The notes: generated by a model from the sequence alone, not told the origin. Shown: positions 24,914-34,396, counted from the first letter of the stretch. The stretch is DNA of 64,000 bases from Thermodesulfovibrionales bacterium (GCA_026415695.1 JAOAGP010000039.1:1-64000); one strand, 5' to 3'. Translations and numbers: made by a program.

Positions 24914-25396
24914 ATGGAAAAGGATGTCAAAAACATTGAAGGTAAACACCTAAACATCATAGAGGCTGAGTTTATGAATGTTAGTCAAAGCACTATTCGG
25001 TCTGTTGAGGGAGGTAATATTGATTTACAACAGGTTGCCGCAGTCAGTATTGATGGTGAAAAGATTGATGTTACTCAAGGTGCGTCAATAATCTTAAAAG
25101 GTGAGACGGTCAATATGAATCAGAGTATGGCAGTGATGGCTGCTGGCAATACAAACAACCACAACTTCTCTTTTACGCCACTTACTATCTCTGAAGAGAC
25201 GACAATCAATAAAAGTGCTGCTGGTGTGGTTGTGTCTAATAATCTAAATGCAAGCAATACGACCTCAATCCTTACTATCGCAAAAAATATAAATGGTGAC
25301 ATCACTACCCTGATTGATTGGCGTTCTGCATTGGCTTTAAGTGCAATTATGGGTGGAGTTTTGGCTTTTATTAAGATATTTCAGAAAGGCAAGTAG
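24914..25396 (+). CDS. Repetitive beta-rich protein with C-terminal membrane anchor
   Basis: 160 residues of unknown function. From about 10 to 125 the chain is a string of short strand-like repeats, Asn/Gln/Ser-rich and almost free of aromatics (IDLQQVAAVSIDGEKIDVTQ, VNMNQSMAVMAAGNT, NNLNASNTTSIL), suggesting a beta-helix or solenoid. One hydrophobic helix (about 138-155, ALALSAIMGGVLAFIKIF) ends in a short basic tail, so it looks tail-anchored. I recall similar repeat proteins in other anaerobes without known role. It starts 12 bases after valS with a good AAAGGAGG. A distant relation to bactofilins, one of which is at 28.1 kb, cannot be excluded. Confidence 0.6.
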   Translation: MEKDVKNIEGKHLNIIEAEFMNVSQSTIRSVEGGNIDLQQVAAVSIDGEKIDVTQGASIILKGETVNMNQSMAVMAAGNTNNHNFSFTPLTISEETTINKSAAGVVVSNNLNASNTTSILTIAKNINGDITTLIDWRSALALSAIMGGVLAFIKIFQKGK

Positions 25397-25417
25397 TATT
25401 GTTTTGGATGTGATGCC

Positions 25418-26242
25418 TTGGAATTTTTAGTCAAAAATATACTTGATATCGCATTTTTAGAGGATTCTTTTTGTGGTGATATATCATCTTCATTAACTAT
25501 TGCATCTGATGCTAAATCAACTGGTTTGTTTAAGGCAAAGGAGGACTTTATCCTTGCAGGTATGCCATTTGTCAGGGATGTTTTTGAATACTTGTCTAAT
25601 GATGTAGTCTTGCAGGTTTTTAAATCTGAAGGAGAAAAGATAATATCTGGTGATATAATTGCCAAGATTACGGGTAGGACACGAGATTTGTTACGAGGTG
25701 AAAGGATTGCCCTAAATATACTTCAGCATGTCTGTGGTGTTGCAACATTGACGAGGGCATTTGTTGATTTAGTCAAAGACCTACCTGTAAGGATTGTAGA
25801 TACTCGTAAAACGATGCCCGGCATGAGGATGATGCAGAAATATGGGGTGATGGTTGGTGGTGGATACAATCACCGTTTTTGTCTGTCAGATGGAATACTG
25901 CTTAAAGACAATCACATCAAGGCAGTTGGCTCAATCACAGAGGCAATAAATAGGGTTAGAAAGGCTCATCACCTTCTGAAGATTGAGGTAGAGGTTGGCA
26001 ATATTGAACAGGTAAGAGAGGCTATAAATGCAGGTGCTGATGTCATCATGCTTGACAACATGTCTATTGAAGAGATGAAAGAGGCTGTAGGGATAATTTC
26101 AAAGAGGGCAATTGTTGAGGCTTCAGGCGGGGTTAATAAGGATAACATCAGGGCAATTGCTCAAACTGGTGTGGATATAATCTCTATTGGTGCACTAACA
26201 CATTCAGTAAAGGCGGTTGACATCAGTATGGATATAGATTAA
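25418..26242 (+). CDS. nadC: Nicotinate-nucleotide pyrophosphorylase (carboxylating)
   Basis: Converts quinolinate and PRPP to nicotinate mononucleotide, the step after NadA. 274 residues with family blocks FLEDSFCGDISSSLTI, LNILQHVCGVATLTRAFVD, VDTRKTMPGMRMMQKYGVMV (substrate-binding Arg/Lys), LLKDNHI and VEASGGVNKDNI. Start is TTG at 25418; no strong ribosome binding site is seen and no better start is in frame. purM follows after 12 bases. Confidence 0.95.
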   Translation: MEFLVKNILDIAFLEDSFCGDISSSLTIASDAKSTGLFKAKEDFILAGMPFVRDVFEYLSNDVVLQVFKSEGEKIISGDIIAKITGRTRDLLRGERIALNILQHVCGVATLTRAFVDLVKDLPVRIVDTRKTMPGMRMMQKYGVMVGGGYNHRFCLSDGILLKDNHIKAVGSITEAINRVRKAHHLLKIEVEVGNIEQVREAINAGADVIMLDNMSIEEMKEAVGIISKRAIVEASGGVNKDNIRAIAQTGVDIISIGALTHSVKAVDISMDID

Positions 26243-26254
26243 GGGGTTGATATT

Positions 26255-27286
26255 GTGAAAGGTCTAACATACAAGGATGCCGGGGTTGATATACAACAAG
26301 GCGATAGATTTGTGAGTGCTATATCTCCTCTTGTTAAGACGACATTTAGACAAGAGGTCATGATGGACATTGGCTCTTTTGGTGCTTTATTTAGCATTGA
26401 TGTAAATAAATACAAGGAGCCAGTGTTGGTAAGCGGAACAGACGGTGTTGGCACTAAACTAAAGATTGCTTTTATGACAGACAAGCATGACACTATTGGC
26501 ATAGACCTTGTTGCAATGTGCGTAAATGATATACTAACACTCGGTGCTGAACCTTTGTTTTTCCTTGATTATCTTGCAGTGGGAAGACTTGATGTCAACA
26601 AATCAACCCAGATAATAAAGGGCATTGTTGATGGTTGTAAGATGGCTGGTTGTTCCTTAATTGGTGGTGAAACTGCTGAGATGGCTGGATTTTACAAGGA
26701 AAACGAATACGACATAGCAGGCTTTGCAGTAGGTATTGTTGAAAAGGCAAAGATAATAACAGGTGAGAATGTATCAGACGGTGATATCGTAGTGGGGATA
26801 CAATCCTCTGGTTTACACAGCAACGGATACTCACTTGTTAGAAGGCTTTTCTTTGATGAACTTCACTGGGATTTAGGTAGGTATGTTTCGGAATTAGGGA
26901 CTTCTTTAGGGGATGAGATACTTAAACCCACTATCATATATGTTAAACCTGTGCTTGAGATACTAAAACTTGGTGTGGTCAAGGCAATGGCACATATCAC
27001 TGGAGGGGGTTTAACTGGCAATATCCCCCGTGTAGTTCCCAAAAATATGACTATACTGATTGAAAAAGGCACTTGGCAGATACCACCAGTGTTTACCCTC
27101 ATTCAACGGTTAGGAAGGGTAGATGAAGATGAGATGTATAACACCTTTAATATGGGGATAGGATTTGTTATAATCTGTAGCAGACAAGACTATCCATCTG
27201 TTTCTGAAGGACTAAAAAAATCAGGCCTAAAATACTATCTTATTGGGCAGATTAAAAAGGCAGAAGGAGGTGTAAGGTATGTTTAG
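26255..27286 (+). CDS. purM: Phosphoribosylformylglycinamidine cyclo-ligase
   Basis: AIR synthetase of purine synthesis: ATP-dependent ring closure of FGAM to AIR. 343 residues, typical. Visible family segments: LTYKDAGVDIQQGDRFV, VSGTDGVGTKLKIAF, GIDLVAMCVNDILTLGAEPL, LIGGETAEMAGFY, GIQSSGLHSNGYSLVR and MAHITGGGLTGNIPRVVP. GTG start behind AAGGGG. It overlaps the peptidase gene by 8 bases, so the two are coupled. No other pur genes are near. Confidence 0.96.
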   Translation: MKGLTYKDAGVDIQQGDRFVSAISPLVKTTFRQEVMMDIGSFGALFSIDVNKYKEPVLVSGTDGVGTKLKIAFMTDKHDTIGIDLVAMCVNDILTLGAEPLFFLDYLAVGRLDVNKSTQIIKGIVDGCKMAGCSLIGGETAEMAGFYKENEYDIAGFAVGIVEKAKIITGENVSDGDIVVGIQSSGLHSNGYSLVRRLFFDELHWDLGRYVSELGTSLGDEILKPTIIYVKPVLEILKLGVVKAMAHITGGGLTGNIPRVVPKNMTILIEKGTWQIPPVFTLIQRLGRVDEDEMYNTFNMGIGFVIICSRQDYPSVSEGLKKSGLKYYLIGQIKKAEGGVRYV

Positions 27287-28139
27287 GATGAAGTTTAAAA
27301 GACTTCTAAAAAGGCTCTTTTCACCTATTACCATCATGTTAGTCCCGCACGATAGTAAAAAACCACTAAATCTTAAGATACCATCGGTTGGTATCATCTC
27401 GGTATTTTTATTGTGGATTGGTGTATCGTCTTATGCAATATCTTCTGGAGTTACGAGGTTGCAATACGAACAGATGGAGACAAGGCTTGCATACTATACT
27501 CAACAATTTAATGATATCAAGGGTTCAATAAATGTCATCAAAGAGGCAGAAAGTGAATTGACAAGGGTGCTTTCAGGCAACAACAAAAAGGACATACTTC
27601 AAAGGATATCAGACAGTGATTCGGGGTCGTTAAATCTTGAGGAAATCAAACAACAGATGCAACTGACTATCAACAAGGTAAGCGAGATTAAGGAGTATAT
27701 CAGGCTTCAGAGAAACATCTATCTTTCTACACCTATTGGTTGGCCTGTAGAAGGCAGGATTACATCCTATTTTGGAAACAGAGAAGCCCCTCGTAAAGGC
27801 GATAATGAGCACCATTCAGGTATTGATATATCTGCACCATCAGGCACACAAATCCTTGCAACCGCTGATGGCATTGTCAGTTTTTCGGGATGGAGTTCAG
27901 GCAATGGCAATGTGGTTATCATTGAGCATGGAATGGGCTATACCACACTCTATGCCCACAATTCCAAAAACCTTGTAAATGAGGGAGAAAGGGTAAAGAG
28001 GGGTGATACAATAGCCCTTGTTGGTTCAACTGGAAACTCCACAGGTCCGCACCTGCACTATGAGGTGTGGTATAAGGGGAAGGCAGTCAATCCAATGAAA
28101 TATCTAAAGGAAGGTGACTATGTTTCTGAGAAGAAGTGA
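27279..28139 (+). CDS. M23 family peptidoglycan endopeptidase, membrane-anchored
   Basis: LytM-type zinc endopeptidase acting on peptide cross-links in the periplasm. 286 residues: N-terminal membrane helix near 32-52, a coiled-coil segment (about 58-145), and a C-terminal M23 domain (about 150-280) with HHSGIDISAPSGTQILA (first zinc His and Asp), GYTTLYAHNSKN and GPHLHYEVWYKGKAVNP (catalytic and zinc His). All catalytic residues are kept, unlike the degenerate LytM activators. It overlaps a bactofilin gene by 20 bases, a pairing known from cell-shape systems such as Helicobacter CcmA-Csd1. Confidence 0.92.
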   Translation: MFRMKFKRLLKRLFSPITIMLVPHDSKKPLNLKIPSVGIISVFLLWIGVSSYAISSGVTRLQYEQMETRLAYYTQQFNDIKGSINVIKEAESELTRVLSGNNKKDILQRISDSDSGSLNLEEIKQQMQLTINKVSEIKEYIRLQRNIYLSTPIGWPVEGRITSYFGNREAPRKGDNEHHSGIDISAPSGTQILATADGIVSFSGWSSGNGNVVIIEHGMGYTTLYAHNSKNLVNEGERVKRGDTIALVGSTGNSTGPHLHYEVWYKGKAVNPMKYLKEGDYVSEKK

Positions 28140-28503
28140 TAAGATTGAAACACTGATAGGGCAAAGGTCAGAGTTTAAGGGGGATGTAACTACAGAAGGC
28201 ACTATCAGGATTGATGGTAGGTTTATTGGCAATATTACTGCAGAATGGGTCATCATTGGGGATTCAGGCTATATAAAAGGGAATATTACATCAAAAGGGA
28301 TAATCATTGGTGGAATAGTTGAGGGCAATCTCAAATCTGACGATATCGTGGAGATAAAATCAACAGGGAGATTAACAGGCGATATACACACAAAAAAATT
28401 GTCCGTTTCAGAAGGGGGGATGTTTGAAGGCAGGTCCTTCATAAAAAGGGAAGATGATGGCAAGGTCATAGATTTTCCTATCAAGGAATCTGCATCTATG
28501 TAA
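28120..28503 (+). CDS. Bactofilin
   Basis: Self-assembling beta-helical cytoskeletal protein that positions cell-wall enzymes. 127 residues: an N-terminal segment with MFLRRSDKIETLIGQ, then the right-handed beta-helix of about 6-residue turns with regular Gly/Ile (FKGDVTTEGTIRIDGRFIGN, GYIKGNITSKGIIIGGIVEG, GRLTGDIHTKKLSVSEGG). ATG at 28120 is preferred to the GTG at 28114 because AAGGAAGG fits it. The 20-base overlap with the M23 peptidase gene strongly suggests they work together on cell shape. Confidence 0.93.
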   Translation: MFLRRSDKIETLIGQRSEFKGDVTTEGTIRIDGRFIGNITAEWVIIGDSGYIKGNITSKGIIIGGIVEGNLKSDDIVEIKSTGRLTGDIHTKKLSVSEGGMFEGRSFIKREDDGKVIDFPIKESASM

Positions 28504-28508
28504 GTTTT

Positions 28509-28922
28509 ATGTCGGAACACATTTATCAAAAGGTTGTATATTACCACGATACCGATTGTGCAGGGGTTGTATATTATGCAAACTACCTGAAGTATCTTGA
28601 GGAGGCAAGGACAGAAATACTGGTTTGTAAAGGGATCAACCCAAAAAGATTAGCAGAAGACGGGGTTGGATTTGCTGTTGCCAAGGTTGAGATACAATAC
28701 AAAAGTCCTGCAAGATATCAAGACAGGATTACTGTAAAGACAAGCATCCTAAAGACAAAACTCTCCACCATCCAGTTTAAACAAGATGTCTACAGGGAGG
28801 ATGATTTACTTGCAAGTGCCATTGTAACAGTTGTGCTTGTAGGTAAAGACTTTAGACCTATACCAATACCCAAAGAAATAAAGCAGGCAATTGAGGATGT
28901 CAACGACATTTCAAGAAGATAG
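28509..28922 (+). CDS. Acyl-CoA thioesterase, YbgC/4-hydroxybenzoyl-CoA family
   Basis: 137-residue hotdog-fold thioesterase. The catalytic motif YYHDTDCAGVVYYANYLKYLEEAR near residue 12, split here as YYHDTDCAGVVYYANY and KYLEEAR, contains the Asp and the Tyr/Asn of the family. YbgC commonly sits in tol-pal operons, but in this genome it lies about 18 kb from tolQRAB. No clear ribosome binding site precedes the ATG, which is 5 bases after bactofilin. The C-terminus overlaps the next gene by 26 bases. Confidence 0.88.
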   Translation: MSEHIYQKVVYYHDTDCAGVVYYANYLKYLEEARTEILVCKGINPKRLAEDGVGFAVAKVEIQYKSPARYQDRITVKTSILKTKLSTIQFKQDVYREDDLLASAIVTVVLVGKDFRPIPIPKEIKQAIEDVNDISRR

Positions 28923-29721
28923 CATATTAGAGTTTCTCAAGACACTCCAAGATAAACTTTCAGCAAATAAAAAACCACATATTGACCTTTCAAACACCGT
29001 TGCAATGCTTTACATTGGGGATACGAAAACCCTTTTCCCGATTAAAAATCCTGTGAAGATAGACATAGATAACCTCCTCAATATTGAATATCAAAAAAAG
29101 AGGGTGCTTAACAATACCACCAACTTTATCAAATTAAAACCAGCCAATAATGTATTGTTATGGGGGGAAAGAGGAACTGGCAAGTCATCGTTAATCAAGG
29201 GACTCATCAGAAAATTTTCAAGTGTGGGCTTAAGGATGATACAGGTCTTTACAAAGGATATACTCTCAATCCACTATCTTTATGATTTCATATCATCCAA
29301 TAACTATTACCGTTTTATCATCTTCATTGACGACCTTTCTTTTTCAGAAGACAGTGATGACTTTAAGGCACTTAAAACTATAATGGACGGTGGATTACAA
29401 GAGATACCAGAGAATCTTTTGTTTTATGCCACATCTAACAGAAGACATCTCATACCTACGAGGTTTAGTGATAGGGATACAGACTTTGTCATGCCTTCTG
29501 ATAACCTTGAGGAAAAACTCTCACTTTCAGACAGGTTTGGTTTGAGATTGGGTTTTTACAGATTTGATGAGGATGCATATCTAAAGATTGTTGATATGTA
29601 TGCAAGACAGCGAAATGTGAGTTTAGAAAAGGAAACACTTCATAGATTGGCAATTCAGTGGTCTGTAGAGGCAGGTTGCAGAAATGGACGGGTTGCAGAG
29701 CAATTTGTCAGAAGCCTTTGA
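28897..29721 (+). CDS. AAA ATPase of the DUF815 family
   Basis: 274-residue P-loop ATPase. Walker A is LLWGERGTGKSSLIKGLIR near residue 87; Walker B is FIIFIDDLSFSEDSDDF; sensor-like LLFYATSNRRHLIPTRFSDR follows. The order and wording match DUF815, a poorly characterised group fused or linked to DNA- or stress-related functions in some genomes. ATG at 28897 is used, inside the thioesterase gene (26-base overlap); an in-frame TTG is 6 bases earlier. Its function in this operon is unknown. Confidence 0.85.
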   Translation: MSTTFQEDSILEFLKTLQDKLSANKKPHIDLSNTVAMLYIGDTKTLFPIKNPVKIDIDNLLNIEYQKKRVLNNTTNFIKLKPANNVLLWGERGTGKSSLIKGLIRKFSSVGLRMIQVFTKDILSIHYLYDFISSNNYYRFIIFIDDLSFSEDSDDFKALKTIMDGGLQEIPENLLFYATSNRRHLIPTRFSDRDTDFVMPSDNLEEKLSLSDRFGLRLGFYRFDEDAYLKIVDMYARQRNVSLEKETLHRLAIQWSVEAGCRNGRVAEQFVRSL

Positions 29722-29730
29722 TTTAGACAC

Positions 29731-30948
29731 ATGATATTTCGTAAGGTCATCCCAGAAAAAACCCTCGTTTCTTTTCCGATTCAGGATTTAAAAGTAGGTG
29801 TTAGGCTGCCGTTTGATGTGTATATAAAAGAAGGTGGATTGATAGTCCACTTCCTTACAAAAGGCAGTTTATTCACTGTATTAGCAAGGGATGAGATCAG
29901 CAAACGGTCAATAACTGAAGGTTACATCCTTGAGCAATACAAAGACAAGTTGTGGGATTATTTACAGAAAAAGGAATTGCCTTATGAGTTGCAACTTGAA
30001 AGACCAGAAATCTTTAGAGAATACTTAAATAAGAAGGTCAAATTATTACCGATAGACAAGACACTTTTATCAAACGATACCCCACCTACTTTTACCATCT
30101 TTAAAGCCAAGAAGATGGACTTCATACCCATTTATCAACCAGAAAAAGACAGTTTACTTCCCCCGTTAGATGATAAAGAAGGTGACTTACTGATTAGTTG
30201 TGATGATTCTGATGGCTACATAGATTATGTTGAGGGGCTTAACATCAAAAAAGCGATACAGGATAAGGATATTAGATTGCTACTTTTTAGAGAACAGATT
30301 AAATCATCACTAAAGGCACTCTTTGATAATCCAAAACAGCCGCATCTAATCCCAAGGATTATACAGCAGACCAACGACATTGTCTCACTGCTTGTAGAAA
30401 ATAAAGATATCTTTTATGAAGGGCTTTTTAAAAGGATATCAGATTACTATTCATATGTTCATTCTATCAATGTAGCAATACTTTCCATAAGGTTGGCAAT
30501 TGAGATAGGACTTAAGATTAGCCAGATAGAAAATCTGGCAATAGGTGCGATACTGCATGACATTGGGAAGTCAGCAATATCCCAAGAGATTGTAAACAAA
30601 CAAGGGCGTTTAAGTAGTGGTGAGTATAAGATATTTAGGATGCATGTTACAGAAGGGGAAAAGTTACTGAGAGAATATGAAAACATCCATGAGGACTCAA
30701 TAACAGCAGTGCTACAACACCACGAAAAACTCTCTGGTAGGGGATATCCCTTCAGACTTACTGGTTCTGAGATAAAACTCTTTAGTAGGATTATCTCAAT
30801 TGTTGACAGTTATGACGCAATGACAACAAACAGACCGTATAGACCTGCAAATACGACATTTATGGCACTTTCTATAATCTCCCGTGAAAAAGGCGATTTT
30901 GATCCAGATATATTAAGGCTGTTTGTAAGGATATTAGGTAGGGCATAA
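29731..30948 (+). CDS. HD-GYP domain protein (c-di-GMP phosphodiesterase candidate)
   Basis: 405 residues. An N-terminal ~75-residue module (FPIQDLKVGVRLPFDVYI, then LFTVLARDEISKRS) is shared with the gene at 46.3 kb. The C-terminal HD-GYP domain (about 235-400) has HSINVAILSIRLA, ILHDIGKSAISQE, a single His-rich HHEKLSGRGYPFRLTG and DSYDAMTTNRPYRPA, so the metal ligands and the GYP motif are intact. It probably hydrolyses cyclic di-GMP. It begins 9 bases after the DUF815 gene and is followed by a chemoreceptor gene. Confidence 0.9.
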   Translation: MIFRKVIPEKTLVSFPIQDLKVGVRLPFDVYIKEGGLIVHFLTKGSLFTVLARDEISKRSITEGYILEQYKDKLWDYLQKKELPYELQLERPEIFREYLNKKVKLLPIDKTLLSNDTPPTFTIFKAKKMDFIPIYQPEKDSLLPPLDDKEGDLLISCDDSDGYIDYVEGLNIKKAIQDKDIRLLLFREQIKSSLKALFDNPKQPHLIPRIIQQTNDIVSLLVENKDIFYEGLFKRISDYYSYVHSINVAILSIRLAIEIGLKISQIENLAIGAILHDIGKSAISQEIVNKQGRLSSGEYKIFRMHVTEGEKLLREYENIHEDSITAVLQHHEKLSGRGYPFRLTGSEIKLFSRIISIVDSYDAMTTNRPYRPANTTFMALSIISREKGDFDPDILRLFVRILGRA

Positions 30949-31077
30949 GTAACAAAAAAATTATTAGAGGGGAGGTGAGAAAAAGGAAAATACTATCTTT
31001 AAAGAGGGTTACAAAGGATAAAAAAAAATAAAAGGTAGCTCTATATAAAAATAGCACAAGAAAAGAGGAGGAGGGGT

Positions 31078-32715
31078 ATGAGGGAGTTTTTATTGAGGCT
31101 TGACAAAAGCACTCGTCTTAGATGGAAGACAATCATTCCATTAGCAATTGCTATCACCTTTGGTATTATCGCTACAATTATTGTGACAGGGTATTTCTCT
31201 TATAAGTTGGCCTACGATGCAACCGTATTATTTGGTGCAAAGGAAATACCCCCTGAATTGCTTGATAAGGTCAAGTTTGTTGTCTTAGTGTTTTCAACAC
31301 TCGGGTTTTGCGGGATAATCTCAGCATGTCTAATTGTATATGTTACCTATATAATAACCCACAAACCCCTTGAAAAATTAGATGAGATATTAAGGAGGAT
31401 TGCAGAAGGTGACCTGACATCAAATATAGGATATACCGATAGAAAGGACATAATAGGCAGGCTTGCAAAGAGCACAGCCAGTGTTGTGTCATCATTTACG
31501 AACCTATTAGATAAATCATCGGAATATTCCTTAAAATTAGCCCAAACGGTTGATAAGTGCACTACTGTGATTGGTCAGGCAATTGATGGTACGCACAAAC
31601 AGACCCAACAGGCAAATCAGATAGCAAGTGCATCTGAGGAGATGACACAGACTATCTCAGACATCGCATCAAATGCAGCCAAGGCATCACAATCTGCAAC
31701 TAAATCAAAGGAGGTTGCACAAGAAGGTTATACAAAGGCACAAGATGCCATTACAAAGGTAGAGATGGTGTATCAAAGCACAAATGAACTTAATAAGGTC
31801 ATTGAAAGTCTCAACATGGGTGCAGCTGAGATTGGAGATATAATAACAGTTATCAAAGACATCGCAGACCAGACAAATCTTTTGGCATTAAATGCTGCTA
31901 TAGAGGCAGCAAGGGCTGGAGAGCAGGGTCGTGGTTTTGCAGTGGTTGCAGATGAGGTAAGAAAACTCGCAGAAAAGACAATAAAAGCAACTGAAGAGAT
32001 AGCAAGAAAGATAAATAAAATACAAGATGATGTCTCCCATGCCGCAAAGGCAATGCACAAGGAATTAGAAGAAGTATCAGGTGTTACAGAATATGTAAGA
32101 ACCATTGGAAGCACACTTGACTCAATTGTGCAATCAGCCCAAAACACAAATCAACAGATTACGCAGATTGCCGTTACAGTAGAGCAACAATCCGCAACAA
32201 GTGAAGAGATTACAAAAAATATCGCTGAAAGTGCAAAAATTGCAGCAGAATTGGAGGCGATATCACAGACAATAGTAAGGGATTCCTACGAGATACTAAA
32301 GGTATCTTCTGAATTGAGACATACTGTATCAAAGGTCAAAACAAGACTATCTCAACAAATGCTTTTTGATATCTTTAAGGGTGACCACGAAAGACTTAGA
32401 ATAAGGGTTAATGCACATTTAAGAGGAGTGGAAAGGCTTGACCCCTCAATATTAGGTGATGAAAAGGCTTGTGGTATTGGTAAGTGGTATTACAGTGAAG
32501 AGGGAGCAAAACATAGGGATTTAAGGAGATTTGTGGAATTAGAAGGATTGCATTCAAGATACCATAAGGCAGCAAGGGATGTTGTAGAGGCACACAACAG
32601 GGGAGATATAAACAAGGTTCCACAACTAATCAAAGAGATGGAGTTGCTCGGTAAGGATCTAAACAACATACTTGATGACATGAAGTCAGACTACATACAA
32701 AGAAAGGTTGTCTAA
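31078..32715 (+). CDS. Methyl-accepting chemotaxis protein with C-terminal CZB domain
   Basis: 545 residues. Two membrane helices (about 18-40 and 66-94) enclose only about 25 periplasmic residues, too few for a ligand domain. HAMP follows, then the signalling hairpin [20 protein letters not shown]. The C-terminus (about 425-545) is a chemoreceptor zinc-binding domain: [35 protein letters not shown], giving the 3 His/1 Cys zinc site of this family. In Helicobacter TlpD and related receptors this domain senses zinc or oxidants such as HOCl. It is convergent with znuC, 5 bases away. A strong GAGGAGGGG precedes the ATG. Confidence 0.92.
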   Translation: MREFLLRLDKSTRLRWKTIIPLAIAITFGIIATIIVTGYFSYKLAYDATVLFGAKEIPPELLDKVKFVVLVFSTLGFCGIISACLIVYVTYIITHKPLEKLDEILRRIAEGDLTSNIGYTDRKDIIGRLAKSTASVVSSFTNLLDKSSEYSLKLAQTVDKCTTVIGQAIDGTHKQTQQANQIASASEEMTQTISDIASNAAKASQSATKSKEVAQEGYTKAQDAITKVEMVYQSTNELNKVIESLNMGAAEIGDIITVIKDIADQTNLLALNAAIEAARAGEQGRGFAVVADEVRKLAEKTIKATEEIARKINKIQDDVSHAAKAMHKELEEVSGVTEYVRTIGSTLDSIVQSAQNTNQQITQIAVTVEQQSATSEEITKNIAESAKIAAELEAISQTIVRDSYEILKVSSELRHTVSKVKTRLSQQMLFDIFKGDHERLRIRVNAHLRGVERLDPSILGDEKACGIGKWYYSEEGAKHRDLRRFVELEGLHSRYHKAARDVVEAHNRGDINKVPQLIKEMELLGKDLNNILDDMKSDYIQRKVV

Positions 32716-32720
32716 TATCG

Positions 32721-33449
32721 TCAGTGTTTGTGGCATATTATGTGTTGGGAGGCATTGCCAAAGAATTCTGTCATCCTTGTAGACTGGCAAAACTCATCAA
32801 ATGTGCCAAAAAAGATGACCTCCTTATCAAGATACAAGAGTTTGCTTGCGTATTTCCCGATACTGCCTGTATCGTGGGTTATAAGCACGATGGTGGTGTT
32901 GTGATTCTTGTTTAGGGCTCTTATGATATTGTAAAAGTGCTCCCTACTTTCTGGGTCAACTGCAGAGGTTGGTTCATCAAGTATGAGCAATGAAGGGTCA
33001 TTTACAAGTGCCCTTGCAATAAAGACCTTTTGTTGTTGACCACCAGAAAGATGTCCGATAAGGTTGTTGCTGATATCGGTTATATCAAGCATCTTTAAGA
33101 CAAAATCTATCCTTTCTTTATGTCCATTTTTTGATGTAAGTCCTAATGAGATTACTTCTCTAACAGTGCATGGGAAATATGGCACCGCCATAGTCATCCT
33201 TTGAGGTAGATAGCCTATTTTATGCCAATCTTGGAAGTCTTGAAGTTCAACACCAAATAACCTCACTGTGCCACTACTTTTTGGTATCAACCCAAGTATG
33301 ACCTTTATAAGAGTTGTTTTCCCTGCACCGTTAGGACCAACAAGCCCTATAAAATCCCCTTCTGTTATGGATACAGTTATATCCTTGATTACATCAATGT
33401 GATTGTATGTAGCAGTAAGATTGTAGGTCTCAATTACATTTAGGGGCAT
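32721..33449 (-). CDS. znuC: Metal ABC transporter ATP-binding protein, ZnuC-like
   Basis: 242-residue ABC ATPase with Walker A GLVGPNGAGKTTLIKV, signature HLSGGQQQKVFIARAL, Walker B SLLILDEPTSAVD and the His switch VLITHD. Sequence type fits the zinc/manganese (cluster A-I) uptake family. It overlaps the binding-protein gene by 10 bases. No ZnuB-type membrane permease is found beside it: the gene ends 5 bases from the convergent chemoreceptor gene. Manganese or iron is an alternative substrate. Confidence 0.88.
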   Translation of the reverse strand: MPLNVIETYNLTATYNHIDVIKDITVSITEGDFIGLVGPNGAGKTTLIKVILGLIPKSSGTVRLFGVELQDFQDWHKIGYLPQRMTMAVPYFPCTVREVISLGLTSKNGHKERIDFVLKMLDITDISNNLIGHLSGGQQQKVFIARALVNDPSLLILDEPTSAVDPESREHFYNIIRALNKNHNTTIVLITHDTGSIGKYASKLLYLDKEVIFFGTFDEFCQSTRMTEFFGNASQHIICHKH

Positions 33450-34396
33450 TGTAACACCTTTTTTAAGACATCAAGATTGTCATTAAGAACGGATACAAAG
33501 GTCTTGCCCTTTTTAAACTCATCTACCTCTAAATTGTGTCCTGCTCTTAAAAGAACAACTTGAGCACCTGTCTCTCTTGCTATTGTGTTTGCAACACGAG
33601 GCATGATCATCTCTTCAAAAACAACATATCGTAAGCCTTCTTTTTTTACAATAGATGAAAGCGTAGCAAGGGTTTTGGGTGAGGGTTCACTATCTGGTGA
33701 TATGCCATATGCAGAGTAGAAATGAAGATTATAGCGTTTTGCAAGGTAACCAAAGGAGTGATGTCCACCACTGATAATCGTTTTTTTAGGACATGAAGAG
33801 AGGGTCTTTTCGTAGTTTGAGTCTATATCTGAAAGTATTGCCTTGTATCTGTCTGCATTTTTTTTATAGAAATCCTGATTGAGGGGTTCCTTTTGCACAA
33901 TCCCTTCATAGATGTTATCAACCATCTTCATCGCATTTCTGATATCTAACCAGATGTGTGGATCAACATCAGAATGATGCGGGTTATTATCGTGCTTATG
34001 GCTGTGTTGTTTTATCGTTAACAGGGTAGTCCCTCTACTTGCATCAATGACAATTAAATTCTTGTTGTCGATAGCCTTTAATAACCTATCTACCCACGGT
34101 TCTAAAAACCGTCCTGTATAAACAAAGATATCGGAATTATTGAGCCTTGCAATATCCATCGGTTTTGGCTCAAAACTGTGTGGTTCTGAACCAGCTGGAA
34201 GCAGAAGTTCAACTATGGCATTTTGACCTGCAATCTCTTTAGAAAACTCATAAAGAGGAAAGAGTGTTGTGATAATCCTCATCTTTTTGGTGTCATTAGC
34301 CTCCTGTTTTTTACATCCAAAACAGGCTGTCAACAAAACAATAATAAGTATGAAGATAACAAACAAAGATGGTTTAAGTGAGGTTATCCTATGCAT
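33440..34396 (-). CDS. znuA: Zinc-type metal-binding lipoprotein, ZnuA-like
   Basis: 318-residue cluster A-I solute-binding protein. N-terminal signal ends in a lipobox, LTACFGC. Metal-binding landmarks: PAGSEPHSFEPKP (first His), a His-rich loop KQHSHKHDNNPHHSDVDPHI at about 128-147, typical of zinc-specific ZnuA, SGGHHSFGY, and FEEMIMPR with the acidic ligand region. It is first in the znuA-znuC unit and divergent from the DUF457 gene. I see no clear Zur operator in the 203-base gap. Confidence 0.9.
   Translation of the reverse strand: MHRITSLKPSLFVIFILIIVLLTACFGCKKQEANDTKKMRIITTLFPLYEFSKEIAGQNAIVELLLPAGSEPHSFEPKPMDIARLNNSDIFVYTGRFLEPWVDRLLKAIDNKNLIVIDASRGTTLLTIKQHSHKHDNNPHHSDVDPHIWLDIRNAMKMVDNIYEGIVQKEPLNQDFYKKNADRYKAILSDIDSNYEKTLSSCPKKTIISGGHHSFGYLAKRYNLHFYSAYGISPDSEPSPKTLATLSSIVKKEGLRYVVFEEMIMPRVANTIARETGAQVVLLRAGHNLEVDEFKKGKTFVSVLNDNLDVLKKVLQCP

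Noticed and set aside
30949-31077. Riboswitch (cyclic di-GMP class) before the chemoreceptor gene
   Set aside because: The gap is purine-rich but lacks the conserved core and paired stems of those RNAs.
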